DNA of 64,000 nt. Origin: Pontimonas salivibrio (GTDB lineage: Bacteria > Actinomycetota > Actinomycetes > Actinomycetales > Microbacteriaceae). The stretch lies in assembly GCF_002950575.1 (NCBI RefSeq), contig NZ_CP026923.1, forward strand, positions 806,001-870,000. The letters are read 5' to 3'. Below, in pieces: positions 33,818-43,235 of the stretch (within the stretch, counting starts at the first letter, position 1; the number at the start of each line of letters is the position of its first letter). Position numbers and translations under genes: made by a program. Under the pieces are notes generated by a model. It saw only the letters and a list, made by a program, of their open reading frames with translations, made no database searches and was not told where the DNA came from.

Positions 33818-35649
33818 CGGTTGGCCTCCTGGGTGGTGGCCTCGCTGGGAGATTCTGTGGTGTCGTCGAGTGAAGAGATGACAGCTCGATAACTGGGGGA
33901 GGAGGCCAGCAGTTCGGTGTGGGTTCCCACAGCAGTGATTTGGCCGTTCTCGAGCAGTGCGACGCGGTCAGCGAGCATGACCGTAGAGGGGCGGTGAGCA
34001 ACCACCAGGGCCGTCGTGGTCGCAAGAACTTTGCGAAGGGCGGCCTCCACCCGTGCCTCTGTCTCGATGTCGAGGGCGGAAAGGGGGTCATCTAAGACAA
34101 GAACCTCCGGTTCGGCCGCGATCGCCCTGGCCAGGGCAATCCTTTGGCGCTGCCCCCCAGACAGGCTGAGCCCCTGTTCGCCAATCACCGTGTCCACCCC
34201 ATCGGGCAGGGAATACACAAATTCCGCCTCCGCGATGGCCAGAGCCTGGTCGAGGATGGCGGTTGCTTCGACGCTGCGGGGGTCGACGGGGTCTGAGCGT
34301 CCAAAGAGCACGTTGTCGCGGATGCTGGCGGAAAAGAGCGTGGCATCCTCAAATGCCATGGCGATTCGGGTGCGAAGCACCACCAGATCAAGCTCCCGAA
34401 CATCCACGCCGTCGAGGAGTATCCGGCCGCCGGTCACGTCATACAGCCTCGTGGGTAGCGCTGTCAGGGTGGTTTTGCCGCTCCCCGTTACTCCCACAAG
34501 CGCCATGGTTTCCCCGGGATGAAGCTCCAGGGAGACACCGTTGATGAGGTCTGGAGAGTCAGCGGGTGCGTCCTGGTGTCGGAAGTGAACGTCCTGGAAC
34601 ACTAAGGAGCCGGCGCGGCTCTGAGGAGTGCGAGGTGTGACTGCGGTGTTGATCGGATTGGGAGTATCCAGCACCTCAAAAATCCGGTTCAAGCCACTAT
34701 TAGCTTCCAGTGCCAGCGCGGAGAGAAAGCCGAGAGAAGAAATTGGACCCGCAAGAACGGCCGCCGTGGCAAAGAAGGCGAAAAGTTGCCCGGTCGAGAG
34801 GTCACCGACACTCGCCAACCAGACACCGACGAACAGTGACACGGCGAGAGCGAAGTCGGGGATCCACGTCAACCAAAACCCCAGCTTTGCTTGGGTAGTT
34901 CCTTTCGTGACCTCCAGCTCTCGACCCCGCTGAACGTAGGCGGAATAAGACTCGAAGGCGTCGTCGCCTCGGCCAAAGGATTTGAGGATGCGAATCCCAT
35001 GAACCGACTCCTCCACCAGGGTTGCCACATCGCCCCACTGGTCTTGGGCATCACGGGCCAGCTGTTCAAAGCCGCGCCGAAAACGCGAGCCAAAGAACAC
35101 CATCGGCAAAGAGCACATAACAAACACTCCGGCCAGGAGTGGGCTCCACGAAAAAAGGATTGCAGTACCCAACACGATGGTGATGGCATTCGCCACCAGC
35201 ATCACCAGGCCAAACGACATCCAGCGGCGAATCAGGCTCACGTCATTTTGCGCTCGGGACAGCAACTGGCCGCTGTTCCAGCGGTCGTGGAACGCAACGG
35301 GAAGGTCCTGGAGGTGGCGGTAGATGTCGTTTCGAATGTTGGAGTCAATCTTGGTGCCCGGAGTGAGCACAGTCACTCTGCGCAGATAGATAAACAATGC
35401 TTCTGCCAGGCCGAGAAGGGCGACCAGGCCGGCTGCCGGCCACACCGCCTCAGGGTCCCCGGTGGAAAGTGGGCCATCCACCACGTATTCCAATGTGAGC
35501 GGAATCGCGAGGGCAAATGCGCTGGCAATCAGTGCAACACCCATACCGAGGACAAGTAGGGGTAGTTCTTTTCGTGCGTAGCGGACTACCCGGGCTAAAC
35601 CTCGAACAACACTTGGATTACCCACGGGGGCTGAGGGGGAAGAAATCAT
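33814..35649 (-). CDS. ABC exporter half-transporter (degenerate-site subunit)
   Basis: 611 residues, with a six-helix membrane domain and an ATPase domain. Walker A is GVTGSGKTT, the Q-loop AFEDATLF, the signature [16 protein letters not shown] and the H-loop AHRPST. Walker B reads VLVLDDPLSALD: Asp replaces the catalytic Glu, so this subunit contributes the non-hydrolytic site of a heterodimer. It is the first gene of the pair, coupled to its partner by a 4-nt overlap. No regulator is adjacent on this strand. Confidence 0.92.
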   Translation of the reverse strand: MISSPSAPVGNPSVVRGLARVVRYARKELPLLVLGMGVALIASAFALAIPLTLEYVVDGPLSTGDPEAVWPAAGLVALLGLAEALFIYLRRVTVLTPGTKIDSNIRNDIYRHLQDLPVAFHDRWNSGQLLSRAQNDVSLIRRWMSFGLVMLVANAITIVLGTAILFSWSPLLAGVFVMCSLPMVFFGSRFRRGFEQLARDAQDQWGDVATLVEESVHGIRILKSFGRGDDAFESYSAYVQRGRELEVTKGTTQAKLGFWLTWIPDFALAVSLFVGVWLASVGDLSTGQLFAFFATAAVLAGPISSLGFLSALALEANSGLNRIFEVLDTPNPINTAVTPRTPQSRAGSLVFQDVHFRHQDAPADSPDLINGVSLELHPGETMALVGVTGSGKTTLTALPTRLYDVTGGRILLDGVDVRELDLVVLRTRIAMAFEDATLFSASIRDNVLFGRSDPVDPRSVEATAILDQALAIAEAEFVYSLPDGVDTVIGEQGLSLSGGQRQRIALARAIAAEPEVLVLDDPLSALDIETEARVEAALRKVLATTTALVVAHRPSTVMLADRVALLENGQITAVGTHTELLASSPSYRAVISSLDDTTESPSEATTQEANR

Positions 35650-35770
35650 GAGAGACTCACGACCCTAACGCTCGTGGCTCAACCACAGCCGTGTTGAGGG
35701 GCTTCCTCATCGCTTTCGGCGACGTTCGTAGGGCTGCCGGATGTGACCGCGGGGCGTCCTGTGTCACGCT

Positions 35771-37156
35771 TTAGCGCTGTTGTGAGCGCCGGGTGTCGGT
35801 GTTCGGCCGGCCACCCCCAGTGCGAGTAGTTCGACTCGTCTGAGTACTGCGGCCGCGAGCTGTTTGGCTCGTCCCACCACGACGAGCTCTGTTGCGTTGC
35901 GCGTTAGCGCCAGTGGAGGTGCCCTTACCTCGGTGTGCTCCACCGTGATGTTGGTGTTCTGCGGGCATGGGCTTCACATACGGTGCAACCTCACCCACAA
36001 GGGCGAGCACTTCTGGTGACCGTGACGTGACACTGATGGGGGCCACAGTAATGCCGGCTTTTCTCAGCAAAGTGCTCAGGTCACTTTTCTGGGTGGGCAG
36101 ACACAGTGTGATGACATCACCCTCGGCCCCGGCACGAGCCGTCCGCCCGGAGCGGTGCAAATACGCTTTGTGTTCCATCGGAGGGTCGACGTGAATGACC
36201 AAATCCACGTTGTCCACGTGAACACCTCTGGCGGCAACATCTGTGGCCACGAGAACTTTGGCGGATCCGTCACTGAAGGCCGCGAGGTTTCGATCTCTGG
36301 CGGGTTGGGACAGGTTGCCATGGAGGTCAACGGCGGGGATTCCCGCTTGGGTGAGTGCTTTAGCGAGCTTTTTGGCATGGTGTTTAGTCCGCATGAACAG
36401 GATCCTTCGCCCTGTGCCGGAGGCGAGAGCATAAAGCAGTTCCTTTTTTGATTCTGCGCTGGGGGTGTCGAACACGTGGTGGGTCATGTGGGTAACGGGG
36501 GAGTTCGCCTCATCCACCGCGTGCATCACTTCGTTGTGCAAAAAACGATCAACGAGCTTGTTGACCCCGTTATCGAGGGTTGCTGAGAACAGCAATCGCT
36601 GGCCTGTATTGGGTGTGGCGTTTAAGATCCTGGTCACTACGGGCAGGAAGCCAAGGTCAGCCATGTGGTCGGCCTCATCCAACACCGTCATCTCAACGGC
36701 GTCTAAGTGCAGCAGGCCTTGACCCATCAAATCCTCTAAGCGTCCTGGTGTGGCCACCACAATGTCGACGCCTTCGCGAAGGGCCTGAACTTGGCGGGTT
36801 TGGGACACTCCACCAAAGATCGTGGTCACTCGAAGGTTGACTGCTTCCGCAAGCGGCCGCATCGCATTGGTGATTTGGGTGGCCAGTTCCCGGGTGGGAG
36901 CCAACACGAGACCCAGTGGGCGACTGGCCCTTCGGCTCCCTCCGGAGAGTTCCCCGGAGAGTCTTGCGACAAGGGGAATGGAAAAGGCCAGGGTCTTACC
37001 AGAGCCTGTTTTGCCCCGACCCAAGACATCTTTGCCGGCCAAGGTGTCGGGCAGGGTGTCGATCTGTATGGGAAAGGGGCTGTCGATACCGGCCCGGGTG
37101 AGGGCGGCGACAATTGTGGCGGGCACGCCAAGTGAGGAAAAACTGTGGGTGTTCAT
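35771..37156 (-). CDS. DEAD-box RNA helicase (RhlE-like)
   Basis: 461 residues from the ATG at 37156. Motif Q lies in FSSLGVPATIVAAL...SPFPIQ, motif I is GKTGSGKT, Ia PTRELA, II VLDEADHM, III SAT, V ATDVAARGVHV and VI HRSGRTARAG. An Arg/Gly/Thr-rich tail (about 400-461) fits RNA binding. It unwinds RNA in ribosome assembly, decay or cold adaptation. The longer frame to 37270 is rejected, because the helicase domain starts right after MNTHSF and no signal supports the extension. A leader with two hairpins precedes it. Confidence 0.9.
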   Translation of the reverse strand: MNTHSFSSLGVPATIVAALTRAGIDSPFPIQIDTLPDTLAGKDVLGRGKTGSGKTLAFSIPLVARLSGELSGGSRRASRPLGLVLAPTRELATQITNAMRPLAEAVNLRVTTIFGGVSQTRQVQALREGVDIVVATPGRLEDLMGQGLLHLDAVEMTVLDEADHMADLGFLPVVTRILNATPNTGQRLLFSATLDNGVNKLVDRFLHNEVMHAVDEANSPVTHMTHHVFDTPSAESKKELLYALASGTGRRILFMRTKHHAKKLAKALTQAGIPAVDLHGNLSQPARDRNLAAFSDGSAKVLVATDVAARGVHVDNVDLVIHVDPPMEHKAYLHRSGRTARAGAEGDVITLCLPTQKSDLSTLLRKAGITVAPISVTSRSPEVLALVGEVAPYVKPMPAEHQHHGGAHRGKGTSTGANAQRNRARRGGTSQTARGRSTQTSRTTRTGGGRPNTDTRRSQQR

Positions 37157-37442
37157 AATCAGTAAGGGCTTTCTGGTGATGATGTTCATCACGTAGTGCC
37201 AGACGAAGCCTGGCAGGGGGCGAGTGCATCGAGTGATGCATCCGATCGCCGCAAGAAAATTGTCAACCACACTGTGGTGAGGGAGCGTTCTACGACGCAG
37301 GGAACAACGAGCTGTTCACCGGTGTTCTCACCATAGCGCAGATCGTGACGCGTTGGGCTATCGGCGTCTGTGTGGTCATCAGGCTGAACTATCCGGCCGA
37401 TAATCGGTGACCTGTTCTGTGGAAGTAAGGGTTGCTCTGTGG
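37157..37442 (-). promoter_or_regulatory. Leader region of the helicase gene with two hairpins
   Basis: About 286 bases without a gene. GCCAG/CTGGC (37198-37214, 7-nt loop) and TGCATC/GATGCA (37225-37240, 4-nt loop) form two tandem stem-loops within 85 nt of the helicase ATG. Structured leaders are common for cold-induced helicases; this role is inferred. Confidence 0.4.
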
Positions 37443-37862
37443 TTACTCGGTGGAGGAATTCTGCGAGACCTGGGGCTTTTTCTTGAGCGCGCCTGTAGCC
37501 CAGAGCGCCCACAAAACCAGCAGGGGCTGAAAGAACAGACGGGTGAGCCGGGCAGTGTCAGTGTCGAGGCCGAAGGCGTCGGTTTGGGTGAGGTATTGCG
37601 AGATGTTTCCCGGGAAGATGGCGACAAAGAACGCAGCGGTGATCCAACCCACCTGGCGTCGATACCGCCTGGCGACCAGGAGCGATACCCCGAGAGTGAT
37701 TTCCACGACACCAGAAGCCAGCACGACGAAATCAGCGTTGAGGGGCAACCAGGGGGGAACTTGGGCCTGAAATTCTTCCCGCCCAAAGGTGAGGTGACCC
37801 AATCCGGCGAAGAGTAGGGCAGCGCCCAGGGCAAGGCGGGCGAGGGTTCGGACACCGTTCAT
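37443..37862 (-). CDS. DoxX-like small membrane protein
   Basis: 139 residues and four hydrophobic segments (about 8-24, 45-63, 70-86 and 108-125). It begins ARLALGAALLFAGLGHLTF and has PPWLPLNADFVVLASGVVEITLG, the pattern of the DoxX/DoxD-like (MauE-related) family. Function is generally unclear; redox partners are reported for some members. The ATG follows TAAGCT (37874-37869) by 6 nt, so a leaderless mRNA is likely. It is divergent from the second photolyase-like gene, with 92 nt between the starts. Confidence 0.8.
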   Translation of the reverse strand: MNGVRTLARLALGAALLFAGLGHLTFGREEFQAQVPPWLPLNADFVVLASGVVEITLGVSLLVARRYRRQVGWITAAFFVAIFPGNISQYLTQTDAFGLDTDTARLTRLFFQPLLVLWALWATGALKKKPQVSQNSSTE

Positions 37863-37954
37863 GGTGAAAGCTTAGGTGTCCCAGCTTGTCGGCCGAAGGC
37901 GGGGAGGGATTTGCCTGGGAGCAGTCATCACTTCGGCTGGGTAGCCTCCTTTTT

Positions 37955-39151
37955 ATGGAGTTTCGCGACATCCCGGTAGTCGATGACCCGGAGAAGGTCA
38001 TCGAACGCCATTTCGACGGGCTCTACTCTGGGCCTGTGGCGTTGAGCCCCATCCCGGGTGGGCAAACGGCCGCCGATCAGGCCTTGGCCACCCTAGACAT
38101 CGCGGGTTATGCCGCGACTCGCTCTGAAGTGCTACCGAAAGAGCGCCGCGGGGCGAGTGTCCTCTCGCCCTACATTCGACACAACCTGTTACCCCTCGGG
38201 GAGGTCTATCAGGCTGTGAAGGACGCGCCGGCTCGTGATCGGGAAAAGTTTCGAGACGAATTGTTGTGGCAGGAATACGCCAGGCATCTTTATGCCCGGG
38301 TGGGTACGAGGCTGTTTTCGAACCTGCGTTTTGAGGCCACCTGGGATACGCCGGGAGATGGCTGGAATCGTGACATGGCCTGTGTGGATGAGGTTGCCTC
38401 CGAGCTGGAAACCGACGGTTGGTTGGTCAACCAGACCCGCATGTGGTTGGCCTCGCATTGGACGGTTCGCAACGGCGCAGGGTGGCTTCACGGTCAAGAG
38501 CGGATGCACCGAGAGCTCATCGATGGTTCGAGGGCTGCCAACCTTTTAGGTTGGCAGTGGACCGTGGGATCAGGAACCGGTAAGCCTTACGGTTTCGCCC
38601 GCTGGCAGGTCGAAAAGCGGGCACCGGGTTTATGTGAGCGCTGCCCCCTCTCAAGCCAATGCCCAATCGAAGAGTTCCCCGACTCCACACCACTGCGGGA
38701 ATTGGCGGATGAGCCACTATTGAGGCACGACTCGGATCCAGAGGCGACCGCAGGTCCCGACCGACCAATCAGGCTTCGCTCGCCGGAATATGTGTTGTTG
38801 ACCATTGATTCTTTGGGTGATGACGACCCGGCCCTGCAGGCCCACCCCGAGCTTCCCGTCGTTTTCGTGTTCAATGAGCCCGCTCTCACCCGTCTTCAGC
38901 TCAGCGCAAAGCGCATCGGTTTTTACCTGCAAACCTTGGCGGATTTGTCGACCAGGCGCGACGTTCGAGTGCTGTTGGGTGATCCTTATGTGTTCACCGA
39001 ACAATATTCAGTGGCCGTGACGTACGCCCCGGTACCGTCGTTTAAGAAATTCACCCGATTGGCGGAGGTTCACCCCTACCCGTGGTTGAGACGACCACAC
39101 GGTGGGTCAGTGAGAAGCTTCTCGGCCTGGCGTCGGGGGCTCGGCAAATGA
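37955..39151 (+). CDS. Photolyase/cryptochrome-like flavoprotein with permuted domain order (copy 2)
   Basis: 398 residues, co-linear with copy 1 and without indels up to the C-terminal few residues. It shares the FAD-domain motifs (LSPYIRHNLL, ELLWQEYARHL, GWLVNQTRMWLASHW, DGSRAANLLGWQW) and the four Cys at 143, 227, 230 and 236. The alpha/beta domain again follows rather than precedes (DSLGDDDPAL, LPVVFVFNEPAL, SAKRIGFYLQTL, LLGDP). The ATG at 37955 was chosen because it aligns with copy 1 and has TAGCCT 7 nt upstream, giving a leaderless transcript; an in-frame start at 37886 would add 23 unmatched residues. TetR and desaturase genes lie downstream. DNA repair or blue-light sensing is inferred. 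Confidence 0.8.
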   Translation: MEFRDIPVVDDPEKVIERHFDGLYSGPVALSPIPGGQTAADQALATLDIAGYAATRSEVLPKERRGASVLSPYIRHNLLPLGEVYQAVKDAPARDREKFRDELLWQEYARHLYARVGTRLFSNLRFEATWDTPGDGWNRDMACVDEVASELETDGWLVNQTRMWLASHWTVRNGAGWLHGQERMHRELIDGSRAANLLGWQWTVGSGTGKPYGFARWQVEKRAPGLCERCPLSSQCPIEEFPDSTPLRELADEPLLRHDSDPEATAGPDRPIRLRSPEYVLLTIDSLGDDDPALQAHPELPVVFVFNEPALTRLQLSAKRIGFYLQTLADLSTRRDVRVLLGDPYVFTEQYSVAVTYAPVPSFKKFTRLAEVHPYPWLRRPHGGSVRSFSAWRRGLGK

Positions 39152-39187
39152 TGCAGAGCATGCGCGATGAAGAAAATTACTAAAAAA

Positions 39188-39235
39188 TTGTTTACTTAAG
39201 AATACTATTTTCATTTGTTACAGGGTGATAAACAA
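39188..39235. promoter_or_regulatory. AT-rich dyad upstream of a TetR gene
   Basis: TTGTTTA (39188-39194) and TAAACAA (39229-39235) face each other across an AT-rich 34-nt centre. This strongly AT-biased patch stands out in the window. It is a possible operator or decayed promoter. Confidence 0.35.
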
Positions 39236-39283
39236 TGACGTTTTTTCTTGTCCTCTGCCCTCCTTCGGCTTAGTCTCAAAAGA

Positions 39284-40027
39284 ATGACGACATCGGCACC
39301 GAAAACCCACAGAGGCCGAGGTCGGCCAAGGGGTGACTCTCTTGAGCGCCCAATCAAAGATGAGCTGATCGACGCCACCGTTCGAATCGTCGGTGAGAAC
39401 GGCACTACGGATTCCAGCTCTGTCCTTGTCGCTCGTGAAGCCGGAGTCCAACCCAGCACCATTAACTACAACTTCACTAGTTGGGCGCACCTCATCGCCC
39501 ACGCAGGCTGGGCCGCCTACTGCGACTTAATTGACAGTCTGTGGCAACGCGTCCTCGATGCACCTGCCACCCCGGAGGATCGGCTGCGGGCTTTTCTCCT
39601 CGCACACCACCAGTGGGCGGTGGAGCACCCCGGGTGGGTGGCTTTTTTCAGCTTCCCCCGCTCCGCACAGCGCGCGTCGTCTTACATGTTTGAGCTCTTC
39701 GGCGACGAGCTACGTGAGCGCATTGCGCTCAGCAACACAAGGCTCTACCGGTTAGCAGCAGATGTCCGAGACGGGCGGGTAACAGCTGATAACTCTTGGG
39801 CAGAAACAGCCGATCCTGAGCAGATCATTGCCGACACGGAAGTGATTGCCCACACAACGGTCTTGACCTGGACGTCAATTGGTATCACCGTCTCGAGTGG
39901 TCTCGAACAGCTCGAGCAGATGGGCGGTGACGCGGCACGCATCACTCGCCAAACGGTTGAACGGGCGCTGGACGACATGATTCATCGCCTGCGCTCAGCC
40001 GGGGGACCGCACTTGCAGGCTTCTTAA
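39284..40027 (+). CDS. TetR/AcrR-family transcriptional regulator
   Basis: 247 residues. The HTH is IKDELIDATVRIVGENGTTDSSSVLVAREAGVQPSTINYNFTSWAHLI, with a long C-terminal ligand domain. The ATG at 39284 was chosen because TAGTCT (39271-39276) lies 7 nt upstream and TTGTCC (39248-39253) 17 nt before that, giving a leaderless promoter. It lies between a photolyase-like gene and a desaturase; its stop codon overlaps the desaturase stop on the opposite strand (shared TTAA). Light- or lipid-related regulation is possible but unproven. Confidence 0.88.
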   Translation: MTTSAPKTHRGRGRPRGDSLERPIKDELIDATVRIVGENGTTDSSSVLVAREAGVQPSTINYNFTSWAHLIAHAGWAAYCDLIDSLWQRVLDAPATPEDRLRAFLLAHHQWAVEHPGWVAFFSFPRSAQRASSYMFELFGDELRERIALSNTRLYRLAADVRDGRVTADNSWAETADPEQIIADTEVIAHTTVLTWTSIGITVSSGLEQLEQMGGDAARITRQTVERALDDMIHRLRSAGGPHLQAS

Positions 40028-41115
40028 CGGCCCATCATCTGCGGTGCAGGGCAATCAAATGGATCCCTGGCCTGTAAGCCCACCCTGTTGAGGTAGGCAA
40101 CCACTGTGCCGTACGAACGCCAGAGAGTCGTCTCGGTATAAGAGATGGAATGCTCTTTGCAGTAGTCCTTCACCATGGCGGCAGCCTTTGCCAGTGAGGG
40201 TCGAGGCATGTTGGGAAAGAGGTGGTGTTCCACCTGGTAGTTCAACCCACCCATGAAGACGTCCATCATCCGACCGCCACGAATGTTGCGGCTGGTGAGA
40301 ACCTGTCGTCTCAGGAAATCAACTTTTTCTCCACGGGGAATGATGGGCATGCCTTTGTGGTTGGGGGCAAACGAAGCGCCCATGTAGACACCAAACACCG
40401 CGAGCTGGGTGCCAAGGAATACGAGGGCGACACCCCAGGGCATCACCAGAAACACCAAGGCAAAAAGCAGACCGTGGCGAACCAACAGCATGGTGATTTC
40501 ACTGGCCCGACCCTGCAAGGGCTCCTTGGAAAACGCCCGCTTGAAACCTTGAACGTGGAGGTTTAGTCCCTCGAGCGTGAGCAGAGGAAAAAATAGCCAG
40601 CCCTGTCGTTTGGTGATCGCGCGTTGCAACCCTTTAGTTTTCGACGCGTGCTCCTCCTGGAACACGATGACATCGGATTCGATATCGGGGTCTTTGCCGA
40701 CCGTGTTGGGGTTGGCGTGGTGTCGTGAGTGCTTATTCATCCACCAGGAGTAGCTAATTCCCACCACGAGGTTGGCGAGAATTTTGCCGCCACGGTCGTT
40801 GGTGGTGCCCTTTTCAAAGACCTGTTTGTGAGCCATTTCGTGGGCAAGAAAGGCAAACTGTGTGAAGACAATAGCCATCACCGGCGCCAACGCAACCTGC
40901 CACCAGCTTGCGCCAATCCACACCATCGCGCCAATAGTGACCAGCATCACGACACTCAACGCCACAATGATTCGGGTGTAATAGGCACTTTGTCGGGCGA
41001 GCAGTCCAGCCTCACGAACGCGAGAAATCAGACCGGCGAAGTCGGACGTGTAGGGGTGGTCGGCCGGGTTCGCGCTTCGGCCGCCGCGGGTGGGAGTAGT
41101 GATGACCACCGACAT
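40024..41115 (-). CDS. Membrane fatty-acid/acyl-CoA desaturase
   Basis: 363 residues. The three His boxes of membrane di-iron desaturases are HEMAHK (about 95), HSRHHANPN (about 127) and QVEHHLFP (about 305), with hydrophobic segments between them. This matches the DesA3/linoleoyl-CoA desaturase-like group, which inserts a double bond into acyl chains using O2. The ATG at 41115 (MSVVITT) has GAGGA about 6 nt upstream, better than the frame start at 41130. It converges with the TetR gene. Confidence 0.9.
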   Translation of the reverse strand: MSVVITTPTRGGRSANPADHPYTSDFAGLISRVREAGLLARQSAYYTRIIVALSVVMLVTIGAMVWIGASWWQVALAPVMAIVFTQFAFLAHEMAHKQVFEKGTTNDRGGKILANLVVGISYSWWMNKHSRHHANPNTVGKDPDIESDVIVFQEEHASKTKGLQRAITKRQGWLFFPLLTLEGLNLHVQGFKRAFSKEPLQGRASEITMLLVRHGLLFALVFLVMPWGVALVFLGTQLAVFGVYMGASFAPNHKGMPIIPRGEKVDFLRRQVLTSRNIRGGRMMDVFMGGLNYQVEHHLFPNMPRPSLAKAAAMVKDYCKEHSISYTETTLWRSYGTVVAYLNRVGLQARDPFDCPAPQMMGR

Positions 41116-41242
41116 AAATCCTCGTCTCAAACCTGTTGTGACTTCTCAGCCGGGGAGACGAGTGTTCCGCCTAGATGCCCTTCAATCTAACCCATTGGCC
41201 TGTGCGCGGGCATAAGAAACGCTACAGGCGAAAGCGACGGTG

Positions 41243-41839
41243 TTAGTCCGCTGCGGGAAGGTGTGCCTGGCGGTTCGCGAGAGTCGATTCCAGGCCCGCA
41301 TCCACAAAAGTTTCCAACAAACGGGCTTCGGTGAGAAATTCGCCGCCTTCGGCAATACGTCCCGCGGCAGCGGATACCGCCCCGTAAATCATTCCGCACA
41401 AAGACCTGGCATCTTCCACTCCGAGTTGGTCCAACGGCCGAACGAGCTGCTCCATGAAGAAACCGTGCATGGCTTTCACAACGCCGAGGTGCTCCTCGGG
41501 GAGCGATGAGCGGCCAATCGTCATAATCGCCTGGTGCTCACCGGTCGAAAGATACGCCAGACAGTAGTGAATCCACGCGCGAATTTGTTCGGTGGGCTCA
41601 TCGATTGCCCCCACAATCCGCTCGACCTCATTACTCAAATCCGCCATGTCGTTGAGGACAAGTTCACCCAAGACGTGCGCGCTGGAAGAAAAGTATTGAT
41701 AAATCGCGGGGCGCGAGAGACCAGTGCCTTCAGCGAGGGCACTCATTGTCACAGCCTCCGGACCGTGACCCGCCACAATTGCCCGGGCAACATCGACAAT
41801 TGTCGACTGCCTTTTGTCGTAGGTGGGAGTGTGCATCAC
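41243..41839 (-). CDS. TetR-family transcriptional regulator
   Basis: 198 residues. The HTH is RQSTIVDVARAIVAGHGPEAVTMSALAEGTGLSRPAIYQYFSSSAHVLGE. The C-terminus (RIAEGGEFLTEARLLETFVDAGLESTL) is mirrored by the gene fragment at 13662-13766. A consensus -10 TATAAT (41851-41846) lies 6 nt before the GTG at 41839; ATG at 41836 is the next codon. A leaderless mRNA is likely. It lies upstream of desaturase and downstream of the hemL end; target unknown. Confidence 0.9.
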   Translation of the reverse strand: MMHTPTYDKRQSTIVDVARAIVAGHGPEAVTMSALAEGTGLSRPAIYQYFSSSAHVLGELVLNDMADLSNEVERIVGAIDEPTEQIRAWIHYCLAYLSTGEHQAIMTIGRSSLPEEHLGVVKAMHGFFMEQLVRPLDQLGVEDARSLCGMIYGAVSAAAGRIAEGGEFLTEARLLETFVDAGLESTLANRQAHLPAAD

Positions 41840-41928
41840 CCCAGAATTATACGAATACCGCCGGGGGGATTGCTGTCAACACTGCGCAAAACCACTGCTC
41901 TGGGGGAAACTCTCAGGGCGTGGGCAAC

Positions 41929-43233
41929 TTAGTGGCCGGCGGCAGCTCGTGCGGCCGGCACTAACGCGTCGGACAAAATCTGTAAATCGTCCTGGTTGTG
42001 TGCGGCGGAAACAAACCACGCCTCGAAAGCCGACGGAGGGATGCTCACCCCATGGTCGAGCAGCGAGTGGAAAAAGCGTGCAAAAGCTTTCGTGTCTTGA
42101 GCTTTCGAGTCGTCAAAATTGTGCACCTCATCGGCTGTGAAAAACACCGAGAAGAGATTGCCCGCCCGTTGTAGGCGGTGGGCAACACCCTCCTTGGTTA
42201 ATGCTTCGGAAACGATTTCGCCTGCTTGGTGCGCGTAGGAATCCAGATGGTCGTAGACATCTCGTTGGCACAGCTGCAGAGTGGTGAGGCCCGCAATACT
42301 GGCGACCGGGTTGCCACTGAGCGTGCCTGCTTGGTACACCGGCCCGGTGGGGGCCAGCAGTTCCATCACGTCTTTGCGGCCACCGACCGCGGCCAAGGGG
42401 AAGCCTCCGCCAATCACCTTGCCGAAGGTCAGCAAATCGGGGACGCGACCAGCGGGTCCATCGACGAGGCCCCACCAACCGGCCGAGGACACCCGAAAAC
42501 CGGTCATGACCTCGTCGAGGATGACCAGTGCACCGTGTTTTCCCGCCAAATGAAACAACGCGTCGGCAAACTCAGTGGTTGGTGGAACAACGCCCATGTT
42601 TGCCGCTGAGGATTCCGTAATCACGGCGGCGATGCGGTCAGAGTGTTCGTCAAACACGTGGCGCAATGCGACAGGGTCGTTGTAGGGGACCACGATGGTG
42701 TCTTCAACGTGACCGGGTGGCACACCCGGCGAATTCGCCATTGCCAGCGTCGCCACACCAGAGCCGGCTTGTACGAGCAAGCTATCCATGTGGCCGTGAT
42801 AGCAACCGGCGAACTTCACAATCAGGTTTCGCCCGGTTGCTGCTCGTGCCAAACGAAGGGCAGTCATCACCGCCTCGGTCCCCGAGGAGACAAAGCGCAC
42901 CCTCTCCACCGGTGCCACCCGTCGGATGATTTCCTCAGCGAGGAGGACTTCGTGTTGGTGCGGGGCGCCAAAACTCGATGAATCGGCCGCTACTTCAGTG
43001 ACTCGGTGCACCACCTCAGGGTGGGCATGACCCATGATCATGGGACCCCAGGAGCCAATGAAGTCCACGTAAGAGTTGCCATCGATGTCGGTCACACGGG
43101 AGCCCGCACCGCTTTTCATATACATCGGAGTTCCCCCGACGGCGGAGAATGCTCGCACCGGTGAGCTCACCCCACCGGGAATGCTCGACTGCGCCCGCTC
43201 GTGCCAGCGCTCCGATTCATTGCGTGGCGTCAT
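41929..43233 (-). CDS. hemL: Glutamate-1-semialdehyde 2,1-aminomutase
   Basis: 434 residues, cytosolic PLP enzyme that turns glutamate-1-semialdehyde into 5-aminolevulinate. Features: IPGGVSSPVRAFSAVGGTP near the N-terminus, SGTEAVMTALRLARA, the Tyr-Gly-His segment KFAGCYHGHMDSLL, and PLP Lys in LLTFGKVIGGGFPLAAVGG. The ATG at 43233 lies 2 nt after the hemB stop, with AAGGAG upstream; the longer frame to 43296 would overlap hemB. It is the last gene of the hemA-C-D-B-L operon. Confidence 0.95.
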   Translation of the reverse strand: MTPRNESERWHERAQSSIPGGVSSPVRAFSAVGGTPMYMKSGAGSRVTDIDGNSYVDFIGSWGPMIMGHAHPEVVHRVTEVAADSSSFGAPHQHEVLLAEEIIRRVAPVERVRFVSSGTEAVMTALRLARAATGRNLIVKFAGCYHGHMDSLLVQAGSGVATLAMANSPGVPPGHVEDTIVVPYNDPVALRHVFDEHSDRIAAVITESSAANMGVVPPTTEFADALFHLAGKHGALVILDEVMTGFRVSSAGWWGLVDGPAGRVPDLLTFGKVIGGGFPLAAVGGRKDVMELLAPTGPVYQAGTLSGNPVASIAGLTTLQLCQRDVYDHLDSYAHQAGEIVSEALTKEGVAHRLQRAGNLFSVFFTADEVHNFDDSKAQDTKAFARFFHSLLDHGVSIPPSAFEAWFVSAAHNQDDLQILSDALVPAARAAAGH

Positions 43234-43235
43234 GC

